Part shown: positions 24,587-33,099 of the stretch, piece by piece
How the letters are laid out: each line of letters starts with the position of its first letter
Position numbering within the stretch: position 1 is the first letter of the stretch
NCBI RefSeq assembly: GCF_007991615.1
Contig: NZ_BJYR01000026.1
Coordinates: forward strand, 1 to 64,000
Origin: Novosphingobium sediminis
Lineage (GTDB): Bacteria; Pseudomonadota; Alphaproteobacteria; Sphingomonadales; Sphingomonadaceae
Length of the DNA stretch: 64,000 bases
Direction: 5' to 3'
Notes under the pieces: generated by a model
Databases searched by the model: none
Seen by the model: the letters and a program-made list of their open reading frames with translations, nothing else
Told to the model about the DNA's origin: nothing
Position numbers and translations under genes: made by a program

Positions 24587-24843
24587 GCCGCTACTCCATC
24601 GAAGAGTTCAGCTTCGAGGCCGAGCTGGCGGGCAGTCTCAAGCAAGTGATCGGAAGGATCGATCACCGCGCCATCGCCCGTCCGGCGCGCGCTGACGAGA
24701 AGCTGGAGCATGGCCTGCCCGATCTGGGTGCAATCACGCGCATTGATATGGAGCGCGCCCGAACCGAGCCCCGCCACCATTTCCGGCAGCAGGGCCTCGG
24801 CTGCGGCGCGGTCGCACCGGGGGGGCAGGGTGATCGTCGGCAT
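24583..24843 (-). CDS. Small STAS-domain protein at the head of the che operon
   Basis: 86 residues from the ATG at 24843; the frame is open upstream but that region is the operon leader. The pattern LPPRCDRAAAEALLPEMVAG, a central HINARDCTQIGQAMLQLLVS and the C-terminal LLETARQLGLEAELF match a STAS (anti-anti-sigma-like) fold. There is Cys/Thr (DCTQIG) instead of the usual phospho-Ser position. Small STAS proteins head che operons in several alphaproteobacteria. The role is unknown; it may tune CheA. Overlaps cheA by four bases. Confidence 0.75.
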   Translation of the reverse strand: MPTITLPPRCDRAAAEALLPEMVAGLGSGALHINARDCTQIGQAMLQLLVSARRTGDGAVIDPSDHLLETARQLGLEAELFDGVAA

Positions 24844-25041
24844 AGAGGCGGGTTCCCTCGCTGGCCCCAGACAGGGGCACGCTTTCACCCTTGGCTTACG
24901 AGGGAAGCGGCAAATGTCGCCTTGCCCGGGGCTTACGGTGAGATACTTAACGGCGGGAAGAGAAATTGCAGGGAGGGGAGGGCCTATCACGCGCTGAAGC
25001 AGCGCCCACACGTGGCGCACAACAGGAAGGTCAGCCTCCCC

Positions 25042-26073
25042 ATGCACGAAGCCCGGGTCCTCGTGGTCGACGACTCAGCCGCGATGCGCGCGCTCTTTTC
25101 CGACATCCTCGACGAGGCGAAAAACGTCCGCGTGGTGGGCGTGGCAGCCAATGCCGGAGCCGCGCGCGAACAGATCGCCGAACTGAAGCCCAACGTCATC
25201 ACGCTCGACGTGGAAATGCCGGGCATGAGCGGGATCGAATTCCTCGCCGAGATCATGGAAACCAATCCGCTGCCGGTGGTGATGCTATCCAGCCTCACGC
25301 AGGCGGGCACCGAAACCTCCTTGAAGGCCTATGAACTGGGCGCGGTGGAATGCTTTCCCAAGCCGCTCAAGGCGACGCCGGAGCAGTTCAGCAAGACGGT
25401 CGGCAAACTCGGCAAGATCGTGCTCGCCGCCGCCAACAGCAACGTGCACGATCGCAAGGGCCGCGCCGAGCAGAAGGCCGCCGCTGACGTGCCCTTCGCG
25501 TGGAACGGCCATATTGCGGCGTTCAGTGCCTCGATGGGCGGGATCGACGCGCTGACGACGATCCTCGGCGGCTTCCCCGCCAACTGCCCGCCGACCTTGG
25601 TGTGCCTGCAAGCCGAACCGATGGTGGTGGAAACTTTCATCAAGCGGCTCGACACCGATCTCAAGTGCAACGTGCGCGCGGCCAAGGACGGCGCCAACCT
25701 GACGCAGGGCACGATCCACATTGCCGCTGATCCCGACCGCCACGTGGTGGTCGAACCCGGCCAGCCGGCGCGCATCCGGCTGATGGAGCGCGATCCGGTT
25801 GACGGCGCGCGCCCATCCGCCAACCTCCTGTTCGGCTCGATCGCGCGCGGCGCGGTGCCGGCGGTGGGTGCTGTGCTGACCGGCATGGGCACCGACGGCG
25901 CCCGCGGCCTCCGGCTGATGCGCGATGCCGGGCAGGACACGCTGGTGCAGGACCGCGCTACCGCGATGGTCGCCGAAGCGCCGAGCGCCGCTATCGAAGC
26001 GGGTGCTGCCGCGCGGGAGGTAGGCCTTGGCGATTTGGGCCCCGCGATGCTGAAAGCCTGCGGGATCGGCTGA
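25042..26073 (+). CDS. Second CheB-like protein, catalytic His missing
   Basis: 343 residues from the ATG at 25042, divergent from the che operon. The receiver domain is intact (D10-D11, phospho-acceptor D56 in ITLDVEMPGMSG). The C-terminal half aligns by eye with the CheB esterase: Ser in FSASMGG (S164), Asp in LTGMGTDGA. But where normal CheB has VVVQHIS, this has LVCLQAEPM, so the catalytic His is replaced by Ala191. Other substrate-site residues also differ. It is therefore probably not an active methylesterase and may act as a phosphate sink, scaffold or receptor-binding regulator. Confidence 0.88.
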   Translation: MHEARVLVVDDSAAMRALFSDILDEAKNVRVVGVAANAGAAREQIAELKPNVITLDVEMPGMSGIEFLAEIMETNPLPVVMLSSLTQAGTETSLKAYELGAVECFPKPLKATPEQFSKTVGKLGKIVLAAANSNVHDRKGRAEQKAAADVPFAWNGHIAAFSASMGGIDALTTILGGFPANCPPTLVCLQAEPMVVETFIKRLDTDLKCNVRAAKDGANLTQGTIHIAADPDRHVVVEPGQPARIRLMERDPVDGARPSANLLFGSIARGAVPAVGAVLTGMGTDGARGLRLMRDAGQDTLVQDRATAMVAEAPSAAIEAGAAAREVGLGDLGPAMLKACGIG

Positions 26074-26118
26074 GTTTCCTCATACCTCCACCGGGCGCCA
26101 GTCCCTCCGGAGCGAACC

Positions 26119-26160
26119 TTGGCCCGCCTTTCGCCTTCGTGCGGGGCGGGCCAATTTTTT
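26119..26160 (+). terminator. Rho-independent terminator after the second cheB
   Basis: Stem TTGGCCCGCC (26119-26128) and GGCGGGCCAA (26145-26154), ten perfect pairs, followed by six T. It ends the plus-strand cheB-like transcript and also faces the convergent gene. Confidence 0.9.
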
Positions 26161-26180
26161 ATGCCGTCCGGCGCGCTTCG

Positions 26181-26906
26181 TTACCTGCGCTTGATTGCCA
26201 TTATGATCACATGCTGTTCGGATTGCGCGGCCGGGGACGAGGTCGGGCCCCGGTCGGTCTCTATCACCGTAACCGCAAAGCCACTCCGGGCGAGTGCTCC
26301 GGCAAATCTGTCATCGTGCGACGCAGACCAGACGCCGAGTATTCCGCCCTCTTTCAAGGCGGACCACGCGGCTGCTACCCCTTCTCTCGAATAGAGCCAA
26401 TCGTTCGCCCCGCGCGTGAGGCCTTCTGGCCCATTGTCGACGTCGAGCAGGATGCAATCGTAACCTTGCTCCGCCGATGCAATCAGCACCGCAACATCTT
26501 GCTGCACCAGTTGCACGCGCGGGTCATCGAGGCACCCATCGGTGATGCGCGCCATGGGCCCTTTCGCCCACTCGACAACCTTCGGCACGATTTCCGCGAC
26601 CGTCACTTCAGCATCGCTTCCGAGCACCCGGAGAGCGGATCGCAGCGTGTAGCCCATGCCGTAGCCGCCGATGAGCATGTGAACCGGGTGGCGACCGCCA
26701 AGCTCTGCGCACACCGCGCTGGCGAGCACACCTTCCGAGGCCGAAAGGTCTGTGCTCATCAATTCGTTGTTATCGAGAAGGATCGCGAAATCAGTGCCAT
26801 TCCGGATCAGGCGAAGCCTGCTCCCATCCGGAACGAAAGCGGTGTCGACGAGGTGCTCGCCGACGTTCAAAGCGGACATGCCCTTGGCACTGGCAGGATG
26901 CTTCAA
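26181..26906 (-). CDS. Spermidine-synthase-like methyltransferase-fold protein
   Basis: 241 residues if the TTG at 26906 is used; the ATG at 26879 gives 232 and is about equally likely, since neither has a good ribosome site. It has the SAM/dcSAM-binding fold: MLIGGYGMGYTLRSAL glycine loop, VTVAEIVPKVVEWAK with the acidic residue, and CILLDVDNGPEGL. Such proteins resemble SpeE but lack most polyamine-pocket residues, and are usually annotated as spermidine-synthase-like. The substrate is unknown. It is almost directly downstream of the DUF6481-type gene. Confidence 0.75.
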   Translation of the reverse strand: MKHPASAKGMSALNVGEHLVDTAFVPDGSRLRLIRNGTDFAILLDNNELMSTDLSASEGVLASAVCAELGGRHPVHMLIGGYGMGYTLRSALRVLGSDAEVTVAEIVPKVVEWAKGPMARITDGCLDDPRVQLVQQDVAVLIASAEQGYDCILLDVDNGPEGLTRGANDWLYSREGVAAAWSALKEGGILGVWSASHDDRFAGALARSGFAVTVIETDRGPTSSPAAQSEQHVIIMAIKRR

Positions 26907-26909
26907 GCG

Positions 26910-27218
26910 CTACTTCTTGCGCGCCTTGCGGGCCGCATACTTTGCGTCCCGAGCCGCCTTGCGTTCCGCTTCGGTAAGGGCAGGCGCCACCTTGGCGGCA
27001 CGTTCGGCCTTCTCGGCAAGTTCCTGGGCCTTTTTCGCCTTGAGCAACTCGCGCTTTTCGGCCTGCATTTTCTCACGTGCCTCAGCCGCCGCGATTCGCT
27101 CGGCCTGCGTTGCGGGATCGAGCGGGGCTCGTGCCTTGAGTTTTGCGAGTGCTTGTTCTCGCGCAGACGCTGCGGCTGCGCGCCGGGCCTCAAGCCCGGG
27201 TTCCTTGTAACCTGCCAT
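26910..27218 (-). CDS. DUF6481-type small charged helical protein
   Basis: 102 residues from the ATG at 27218. It begins MAGYKEPGLEARRAAAASAR and continues as one long charged A/E/K/R helix, ending KAARDAKYAARKARKK. The MAGYKEPG start is a hallmark of the DUF6481 proteins common in sphingomonads. Possibly nucleic-acid-binding because of its basic tail. The function is unknown. It ends four bases before the TTG of the spermidine-synthase-like gene, so the two may be co-transcribed. Confidence 0.75.
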   Translation of the reverse strand: MAGYKEPGLEARRAAAASAREQALAKLKARAPLDPATQAERIAAAEAREKMQAEKRELLKAKKAQELAEKAERAAKVAPALTEAERKAARDAKYAARKARKK

Positions 27219-27633
27219 AAACGGGGTCGTCTCCGATGGGGGCGCTTGCTGTTCCGTGCAATGGGATCGCAATCCGCCAGGATGCATCTGGCGGCGAGCG
27301 ACGCCCACGCCTTATAGCTCAACCGGCGTGGCGGCGTGGCTGCGCCGACATCGGGGGGCCCTACGCCGTGTCGCGGCCTATGTCACGGGTTGATCTGCAT
27401 CGGGATGCAAGCGGTGCGCGCGAAGGGCGAGGGAGCCTTGGCAGCCTGCCTTTGCCACCCCCTTCAAACTCCCGGGCTGCGCGGCACGGCACGCAAATAT
27501 TTCCTAAAGTTGCCGCTCTGCAACGAAGCGTGTCGTCATACTGTAACTAACCAAAGTCAGTTGCGCTCCCGTCGAACGTTGAGGGCAGCCGTCAGGGTGC
27601 CGCCCTGTAACCGTTCCAGGGAGGAATACGCAA
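27219..27633. other. 415-bp intergenic region before the TonB receptor gene
   Basis: Contains the divergent starts of the DUF6481-type gene and the TonB receptor. I see no open frame with support, no tRNA, and no cobalamin- or TPP-type riboswitch core. An A/T-rich patch (GCAAATATTTCCTAAAG, about 27491-27507) is the likeliest promoter area for the receptor. A short AGGGC...GCCCT stem lies in its leader (about 27582-27607). Confidence 0.4.
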
Positions 27634-30120
27634 ATGACTGATTCCAAGCTTTGGACGCTGATGCTGGCTGTCTCCGGTCTGGCGCTGGCTAGCTCTGCCC
27701 ATGCCGCCGAGGTGGCTGATGCTCCGGCTCCGGCTCCGGCACCGGCGGCGGATGCCGCGGCTGCTGGTGAAGGCAGCACGGGGCTCACCGAAATCGTCGT
27801 CACCGCCACCAAGCGCGAGACCAATCTGCAGAAGACGCCGATCTCGATCTCGGTGATCGGGGCGGACATCGTCGAAAAGCGGCATGTGCAGAGCCTGATC
27901 GATCTGGCCGACGGCGGGGTGCCCTCGCTGCGGGTCGCGACGTTCGAGGCACGGCAATCGGCGCTGACGGTGGGCATTCGCGGCATCGTGCCGTTCGATC
28001 AGAACCAGGTCGCGCGTGAGCCGGGCGTGGGTGTCTATATCGACGGCGTCTATCTCGGCCGCTCGCAGGGGCTGAACGCGGCGCTGTTTGACGTGGAGCG
28101 GATCGAAGTGCTGCGCGGGCCGCAGGGCACGCTGTTTGGCCGCAATACCGAAGGCGGCGCGCTGAGCATCGTGACCAAGGCGCCTACCGGCGAGTTTGGC
28201 GGCCGGGTCGAGGCGGGTGTCGGCAACTATGGCTCCTACAACGGCGAGTTCCACATCAACCTGCCGGCGGTGGCCAACTTCGCGCTCAAGCTGGATGGGC
28301 TGATCGACCATCAGGACGCGACGACTAAGAACCCGGCCAGCGGGCAATATGGCTGGAACTATCACAACCGCGTCGGCGGGCGGGTGACTGGCGAGTGGAA
28401 GCCGGTCGATGGCCTCACCGTGGACCTGACCTATGACCGGGCCAAGGACGAGAACACCCCGTTCTACAGCCAGCTCATCAACTTCAATCCCAATGGCTAT
28501 GACGTGGGCAGCTTTGTCGGCGGCAAGCTGGTCTGCCCGGGCGCCGGTCCGTGCATCGCGCCCAAGGCGCCGATCGTGCAGGTGAGCGGCAACAACCGCA
28601 TGGACGTGGCCGATCTCGGCGTCATCCAGCAGCCCAGCGTGGACGAGACGCATGGCTTCAGCGCGAACATCAAGTACAAGCTGACGCCCGACCTCGAAGT
28701 GCGCTCGATCACCGCGTGGCGCGGAGTGGAAACGCACCAGTGGGATGGCTCGGCCGGCGCGCATCGCAGCACGTTCTCGCCGAATGGCCAGTTCGGGCGG
28801 TACAGCCTTTCCGAGCTGTACCAGCACCAGTTCAGCCAGGAACTGCAGCTTGTCGGCAGCTTGCCGCACCTCGATTTCGTGCTCGGCGGCTACTACTTCA
28901 ACGAGCACGTCAACGAGCGCGCGGCGACGCCGAACCCGATGCAGTGGAACGCGGACGGCACGGGCTATACCTTCGTCAATCAGGTGCCTGCCGATCCGAC
29001 CGCGCCGATCACCTCGGGCAACCAGGGCTGGGACCGCAGCTACTGGTTCATCCAGCGTGACAGCGAGGCCGTGGGCAAGAGCTACGGCCTGTTCGGTCAG
29101 GCGACGTGGACCCCAGCCGGCTTCGACATGGTGCATCTGACGGTGGGCGGGCGCTATACCCACGAGACCCGCAAGGGTGCGCTGACGGTGATCAACAATG
29201 CCCCTTTCGCGGGTGGCACGCTCGATTACCGGAACAACCGCTTCGACCCGATGGTGACGCTGGCGTGGGATGCGGCGGACGGGATCAACCTCTACGCCAA
29301 GTACTCGACCGGTTTCCGCGCCGGCGGTGCCAACTCGCGCTCGGGCTCGTTCCGCCAGTTCGCGCCGGAAGCGGTGAAGTCCTACGAAATCGGCGCCAAG
29401 ACCGACTTCCTCGATCACCACGTGCGGCTGAACCTGGCGGGCTACATCATGGACCGCTCGGGCACGCAGATCGACTTCGACTTCGTCGATACCAACCGCT
29501 TCCTCAGCGATGGCGTGACGCCCAACCCGTTCTTCAACAAGCACACCGAGGAAACGGCGAACGCGCCCGGCAACTCGCCGATCCGCGGTGTGGAGGCCGA
29601 ACTGACGGTGCGTCCGATGACCGGCCTCACGCTGGGCGCGAGCTATGCCTATACCGACGTGAAGGTGCCCGCGACGCCGAACCCGCTGGCGGGGCCGCTG
29701 TTTGGCGTGCCGTATCAGGTGTTCTCGGTCTACACGCCCAAGCACGCCGCGTCTGGCTCGTTCGACTATGAACGGTCGATCGGGGCGCAGGGCATGTCGA
29801 TCGCGCTGCACATGGACGCGAACTATTCGGATCCCACCTACAGCTTCCAGAACGAGGATGTGCAGACGGAATCGGCCTTCATCGTCAACGCTCGTCTGGC
29901 GCTGACTGATATCCCGATGACGGCAAACGGCACCAAGGCGACGATCAGCGTCTGGACCCGCAACCTCTTCAACGAGGCACACATCTACCGCCGCTCGAAC
30001 GCCAACAGCGTGCCGACGGTGAACAACAACGGCAGCCTCAACTATTCAGGCGTGCTGGGCGATTACGCCAACTTCAACCCGCCGCGTACCTTCGGCTTGC
30101 AGGCGACGATCAACTTCTGA
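27634..30120 (+). CDS. TonB-dependent outer-membrane receptor
   Basis: 828 residues from the ATG at 27634 with GGAGGA eight bases upstream. The signal peptide ends at about SSAHA|AE. After a P/A linker comes the TonB-box/plug start TEIVVTATKRETNLQKTPIS, the plug motifs (VEVLRGPQGTLFGRN-type) and a 22-strand barrel ending in the expected aromatic C-terminus (LQATINF). The substrate is not evident: no nearby siderophore, B12 or sugar genes give a clear hint. The MFS gene converges on it from the other strand, so they are not co-transcribed. Confidence 0.93.
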   Translation: MTDSKLWTLMLAVSGLALASSAHAAEVADAPAPAPAPAADAAAAGEGSTGLTEIVVTATKRETNLQKTPISISVIGADIVEKRHVQSLIDLADGGVPSLRVATFEARQSALTVGIRGIVPFDQNQVAREPGVGVYIDGVYLGRSQGLNAALFDVERIEVLRGPQGTLFGRNTEGGALSIVTKAPTGEFGGRVEAGVGNYGSYNGEFHINLPAVANFALKLDGLIDHQDATTKNPASGQYGWNYHNRVGGRVTGEWKPVDGLTVDLTYDRAKDENTPFYSQLINFNPNGYDVGSFVGGKLVCPGAGPCIAPKAPIVQVSGNNRMDVADLGVIQQPSVDETHGFSANIKYKLTPDLEVRSITAWRGVETHQWDGSAGAHRSTFSPNGQFGRYSLSELYQHQFSQELQLVGSLPHLDFVLGGYYFNEHVNERAATPNPMQWNADGTGYTFVNQVPADPTAPITSGNQGWDRSYWFIQRDSEAVGKSYGLFGQATWTPAGFDMVHLTVGGRYTHETRKGALTVINNAPFAGGTLDYRNNRFDPMVTLAWDAADGINLYAKYSTGFRAGGANSRSGSFRQFAPEAVKSYEIGAKTDFLDHHVRLNLAGYIMDRSGTQIDFDFVDTNRFLSDGVTPNPFFNKHTEETANAPGNSPIRGVEAELTVRPMTGLTLGASYAYTDVKVPATPNPLAGPLFGVPYQVFSVYTPKHAASGSFDYERSIGAQGMSIALHMDANYSDPTYSFQNEDVQTESAFIVNARLALTDIPMTANGTKATISVWTRNLFNEAHIYRRSNANSVPTVNNNGSLNYSGVLGDYANFNPPRTFGLQATINF

Positions 30121-30163
30121 TTTCCAGAAGCGCGAGCGATCCCTCCTGCCGCGCAATCCGCTG

Positions 30164-30197
30164 GTGGAGGAGCCCCAACGGCTCCTCCACCTTTTTT
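30164..30197 (+). terminator. Rho-independent terminator after the TonB receptor
   Basis: Perfect 11-bp stem GTGGAGGAGCC / GGCTCCTCCAC with a 5-base loop, then CTTTTTT. Confidence 0.93.
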
Positions 30198-30210
30198 ATT
30201 GCGTGCCGGA

Positions 30211-31779
30211 TCAGCCGCCTGCAGGGACTGCATCCCCATCAAGATGGCGCAAGTCCCCGCCGCGGGTTTCCTTGCCGAAGAGCGCGGTGAGGAAGAAGGC
30301 GACCGCCATGGGGGCGATGATCGCGCCGGCGACCACGCCGATCGTGGGCACCAGCTTCGCGATGAACAGCGCCTGCGCGATCACGCCGCCGGCCTTGGTG
30401 CAGGCGGCGACCCAGCCGATGGCGCGGGCACGGATGCGCAGGGGGAAGCTTTCGGCGGTGTAGGGCAGCAGGATCGCGATGATCCCGTTGATGCCGACGA
30501 TCAGCATGGCGACGGGGAGGACCGGGCTGCCGGTGCCGAGGAGTTCCATGCGCAGCACGCCGCCGAGGCCGACAAGGGTGATCGCGATGGCGGTTTCGAG
30601 CGCCCATTTGGTGCTCCACAGGCTGTAGAGCAGCGCGCCGACGAATATCGTGGGGAAGGCGATAAGGGCGCTTTCGGCAAGGAGGCGGCTGGCGACTTCC
30701 ATCGACAGGCCGCGAGCGACGAAGTGGGCGGGGAGCCACAGCAGCAGGCCGAAGTTGATGAGGCCCCAGGTCAGGCCCGTCAGCGAGAGCGCGGCGAGCT
30801 TGCCGTAAAGCTGGACACCGGTCAGCGCGCCGCTGCCGGGTGGCGGGGGTGTGCTTGGGGCCGGTGCCGTGCGCACGGTTGCGCCGAAGCGGGCCATGAC
30901 GGCCTGCGCCTCCGCGGTGCGCCCGCGGGCGAGAAGGAATTTCGCGGATTCGGAAATCAGTGCGCCGAGGAACACGAGGGCTAGGCCGGTCGGCAGGTTT
31001 ATCAGCCAGAGGATGCGCCAGCTGTATTCGGGAACGAGGAGCGTCGAGGCGCCGCTCGCCGCGAAGTAGCCGCCGCCCGCGCCAAGGCCGCCGACGAGGA
31101 CGAGGCTCCAGCCGCGGTGGCGGCTCGGCATCATCTCGGCGAGCAGCGCATAAGTGACGGGGAGCATGCCGCCCGCCGCCGCGCCCATCATGAAGCACAT
31201 GCCGATATTCCACGCGAGGCTGGGCATCGCGCCGCAGATCGAAGTGCCGACGAACATGACGGCAGAGAGCAGGATCGTCGCCTTGCGGCCGTAGATATCG
31301 GCCAGCACACCCCAGACGACCGAGCCGGTGACCGTGCCGATCAGCGCGAAGAAGGGGACCAGGCTGACGGTTTCCTTGGAGACGCCATATTCGCCGACCA
31401 TGCCGGGAACGGTGAAGCCAAGCGAAGCGGGCTTCATCGTATCGATAACGAGCGCGAGGACGAGTACGGCCATCAGCAGCCAGTGGCGCGGGCTGAGCGG
31501 CGCGTCTTCCGGCGCGGCGATCTCGATGGCAGCGGCGGCGCTGCGCTGCCGGGCAATGTCACGCGGGAGGAGGCCCCACGCGGCGACGGCGCAGCCTGCG
31601 ATGATGAGGCCCATGCCGAGGACCATGTCGAGCCCCATCGGCATGCCGGCGAGCATGAAATGCATCCCCCGGCCCATGAGGAACATGGGGATGTGCATCA
31701 GTACGCCCGCAGTGACCGCCGCGCAGCCGAGGGCAAACGCCCAGATGCCTTGGCGGTCTTGCCAGGTAGTTGTGTTCAA
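30211..31779 (-). CDS. MFS transporter (14-segment type, sugar/aromatic-acid class)
   Basis: 522 residues if translation starts at the TTG at 31779, which has AAGGAA eight bases upstream; no ATG fits as well. Two extra N-terminal hydrophobic segments (IWAFALGCAAVTAGVLM; MVLGMGLIIAGCAVAAWGL) precede a classic 12-segment MFS core. The core carries GVLADIYGRKATIL (the loop 2-3 signature G-x-x-x-D-x-x-G-R-K) and a central cytoplasmic loop. It may import an organic acid or aromatic compound. The substrate is unknown. Convergent with the TonB receptor. Confidence 0.85.
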   Translation of the reverse strand: MNTTTWQDRQGIWAFALGCAAVTAGVLMHIPMFLMGRGMHFMLAGMPMGLDMVLGMGLIIAGCAVAAWGLLPRDIARQRSAAAAIEIAAPEDAPLSPRHWLLMAVLVLALVIDTMKPASLGFTVPGMVGEYGVSKETVSLVPFFALIGTVTGSVVWGVLADIYGRKATILLSAVMFVGTSICGAMPSLAWNIGMCFMMGAAAGGMLPVTYALLAEMMPSRHRGWSLVLVGGLGAGGGYFAASGASTLLVPEYSWRILWLINLPTGLALVFLGALISESAKFLLARGRTAEAQAVMARFGATVRTAPAPSTPPPPGSGALTGVQLYGKLAALSLTGLTWGLINFGLLLWLPAHFVARGLSMEVASRLLAESALIAFPTIFVGALLYSLWSTKWALETAIAITLVGLGGVLRMELLGTGSPVLPVAMLIVGINGIIAILLPYTAESFPLRIRARAIGWVAACTKAGGVIAQALFIAKLVPTIGVVAGAIIAPMAVAFFLTALFGKETRGGDLRHLDGDAVPAGG

Positions 31780-31820
31780 GCGAAATTCCTTGGTACGGGG
31801 CGGTATCAGAAACGGACCTA

Positions 31821-32858
31821 TCAGGCCGCGCCCTCTACCACACCACCACTTTCGCGCCATGCCGCCATACCGCCATCGAGCGCAGTCACGCGCTGGAAGC
31901 CGAGGTCGCGCAAGGTGGCGGCGGCAAGGGTGGAAATCTTGCCGAATTCGCAAATGGTGAGGATCTCGACGCTCGGATCGGGCAGCACGGTGTTGATCCG
32001 CAGTTCGAGTTGCCCGCGCGAGAGATGGACGGCGCCGGGTATATGGCCGCTGTCAAAGGCATCGCGTTCACGCACGTCGAGCACGATGAAGCTGTTGGAG
32101 CGGTTTGCGATGCGGCGGGCTAGCTCGTCCATCGCCATGAACGGCACGCGCGCGGAGGCTTCGGCGAGGAGCTGCCGGACGGTCTTGCCGCCAGACATGT
32201 TGGTGCGCAGCGCTTCGGTGAGGTGGGTGGGGGCGGAAAGGTTGAGGCTGTTCATGAGCGCGACGAATTCGGCGCGCTCGGCCTTGGCGAGGCGGGGGTT
32301 GGAAGCACGCTGTTCGCCGATCGTGGTGCTTTCGCGGCCCTTGTAGTCGTGCGCGGGGAAGACAAGCGTCTCGTCTGGCAGGGCAAGGAGCTTGCTGAAG
32401 AGGCTGTCGTAAAGCTGGTCGGGATCGCCGCTGGGCAGGTCGCTGCGGCCGGTGCCGCCGATCAGCAAGGTATCGCCCGTGAACACGCGGTCCGCGACGT
32501 GGAGCGACATCGAATCGCGGGTGTGGCCGGGGGTGTGCAGTACGCGCATGCGCATGGTGCCCAAGGGGAGCGAGTGCCCGTCCTCCACGTGCATATCGAC
32601 ATAAGGCGCGGGCGAGAACCGGTGCATCACGATGGGCGCGCCGAATTCCTGCCGCAGCGCCTGCGCTCCTGAGAAATGATCGGCATGCGTGTGCGTATCG
32701 ATGATGTAGCGCAGGCGCAGACCCTGCTTGCCGATCTCGCCGATATAGTGATCGACCAGATCGAGTGCGGGATCGATGATCGCGGCGGCGTGGGTCTCGT
32801 CACAGCCGATGAGATAGGATTTGCAACCTTCACCATCGCGGAAAACGGCGAAAAACAT
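31821..32858 (-). CDS. Metallo-beta-lactamase-fold sulfur dioxygenase fused to rhodanese
   Basis: 345 residues from the ATG at 32858 (AGGAC eight bases upstream). The N-terminal ETHE1-like MBL domain has H56-T-H58-A-D60-H61, a GHTRDSMS segment with the next His, and FTGDTLLIGGTGR. The C-terminal rhodanese domain (about 245-345) keeps a Cys in its active loop, ICEFGKIS. Such fusions oxidise glutathione persulfide to sulfite and move sulfane sulfur. It follows the MFS gene order on the same strand but with a 41-base gap. All metal ligands look intact. Confidence 0.9.
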   Translation of the reverse strand: MFFAVFRDGEGCKSYLIGCDETHAAAIIDPALDLVDHYIGEIGKQGLRLRYIIDTHTHADHFSGAQALRQEFGAPIVMHRFSPAPYVDMHVEDGHSLPLGTMRMRVLHTPGHTRDSMSLHVADRVFTGDTLLIGGTGRSDLPSGDPDQLYDSLFSKLLALPDETLVFPAHDYKGRESTTIGEQRASNPRLAKAERAEFVALMNSLNLSAPTHLTEALRTNMSGGKTVRQLLAEASARVPFMAMDELARRIANRSNSFIVLDVRERDAFDSGHIPGAVHLSRGQLELRINTVLPDPSVEILTICEFGKISTLAAATLRDLGFQRVTALDGGMAAWRESGGVVEGAA

Positions 32859-33099
32859 GAGTTCCGTCCTGTGGGTGCGCAACTGGATGGGCGGTCAGCG
32901 TGGCACGGAGCGCGGCTGTCTGCAACAGCGGAGCGGACGGAGTATGGACGCGCCATGCCGTAGCCGCTGGCGGTACCGCTTGCGATGGCCCGTTAGGGTC
33001 AAGCGACAGGCTGAACGAATCCTCGACAGGGTGCCGTCATTGTAGTTTTATGGAGCTAACAAGATATAACCACTTGAGAGGGTTGGGGCATTTATCGCC

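Noticed and set aside
27219-27633. Cobalamin riboswitch before the TonB receptor
   Set aside because: No B12-box core found; a lone GCCACCCCC string is not enough.
27592-29982. 796-codon minus-strand open frame opposite the TonB receptor
   Set aside because: Antisense shadow of a high-GC gene; Arg/His/Val-rich composition without recognisable domains, while the plus strand encodes a textbook receptor.
32905-32925. TGGCACG on the plus strand before the AerR-like gene
   Set aside because: No TTGC follows at the required four-base spacing.
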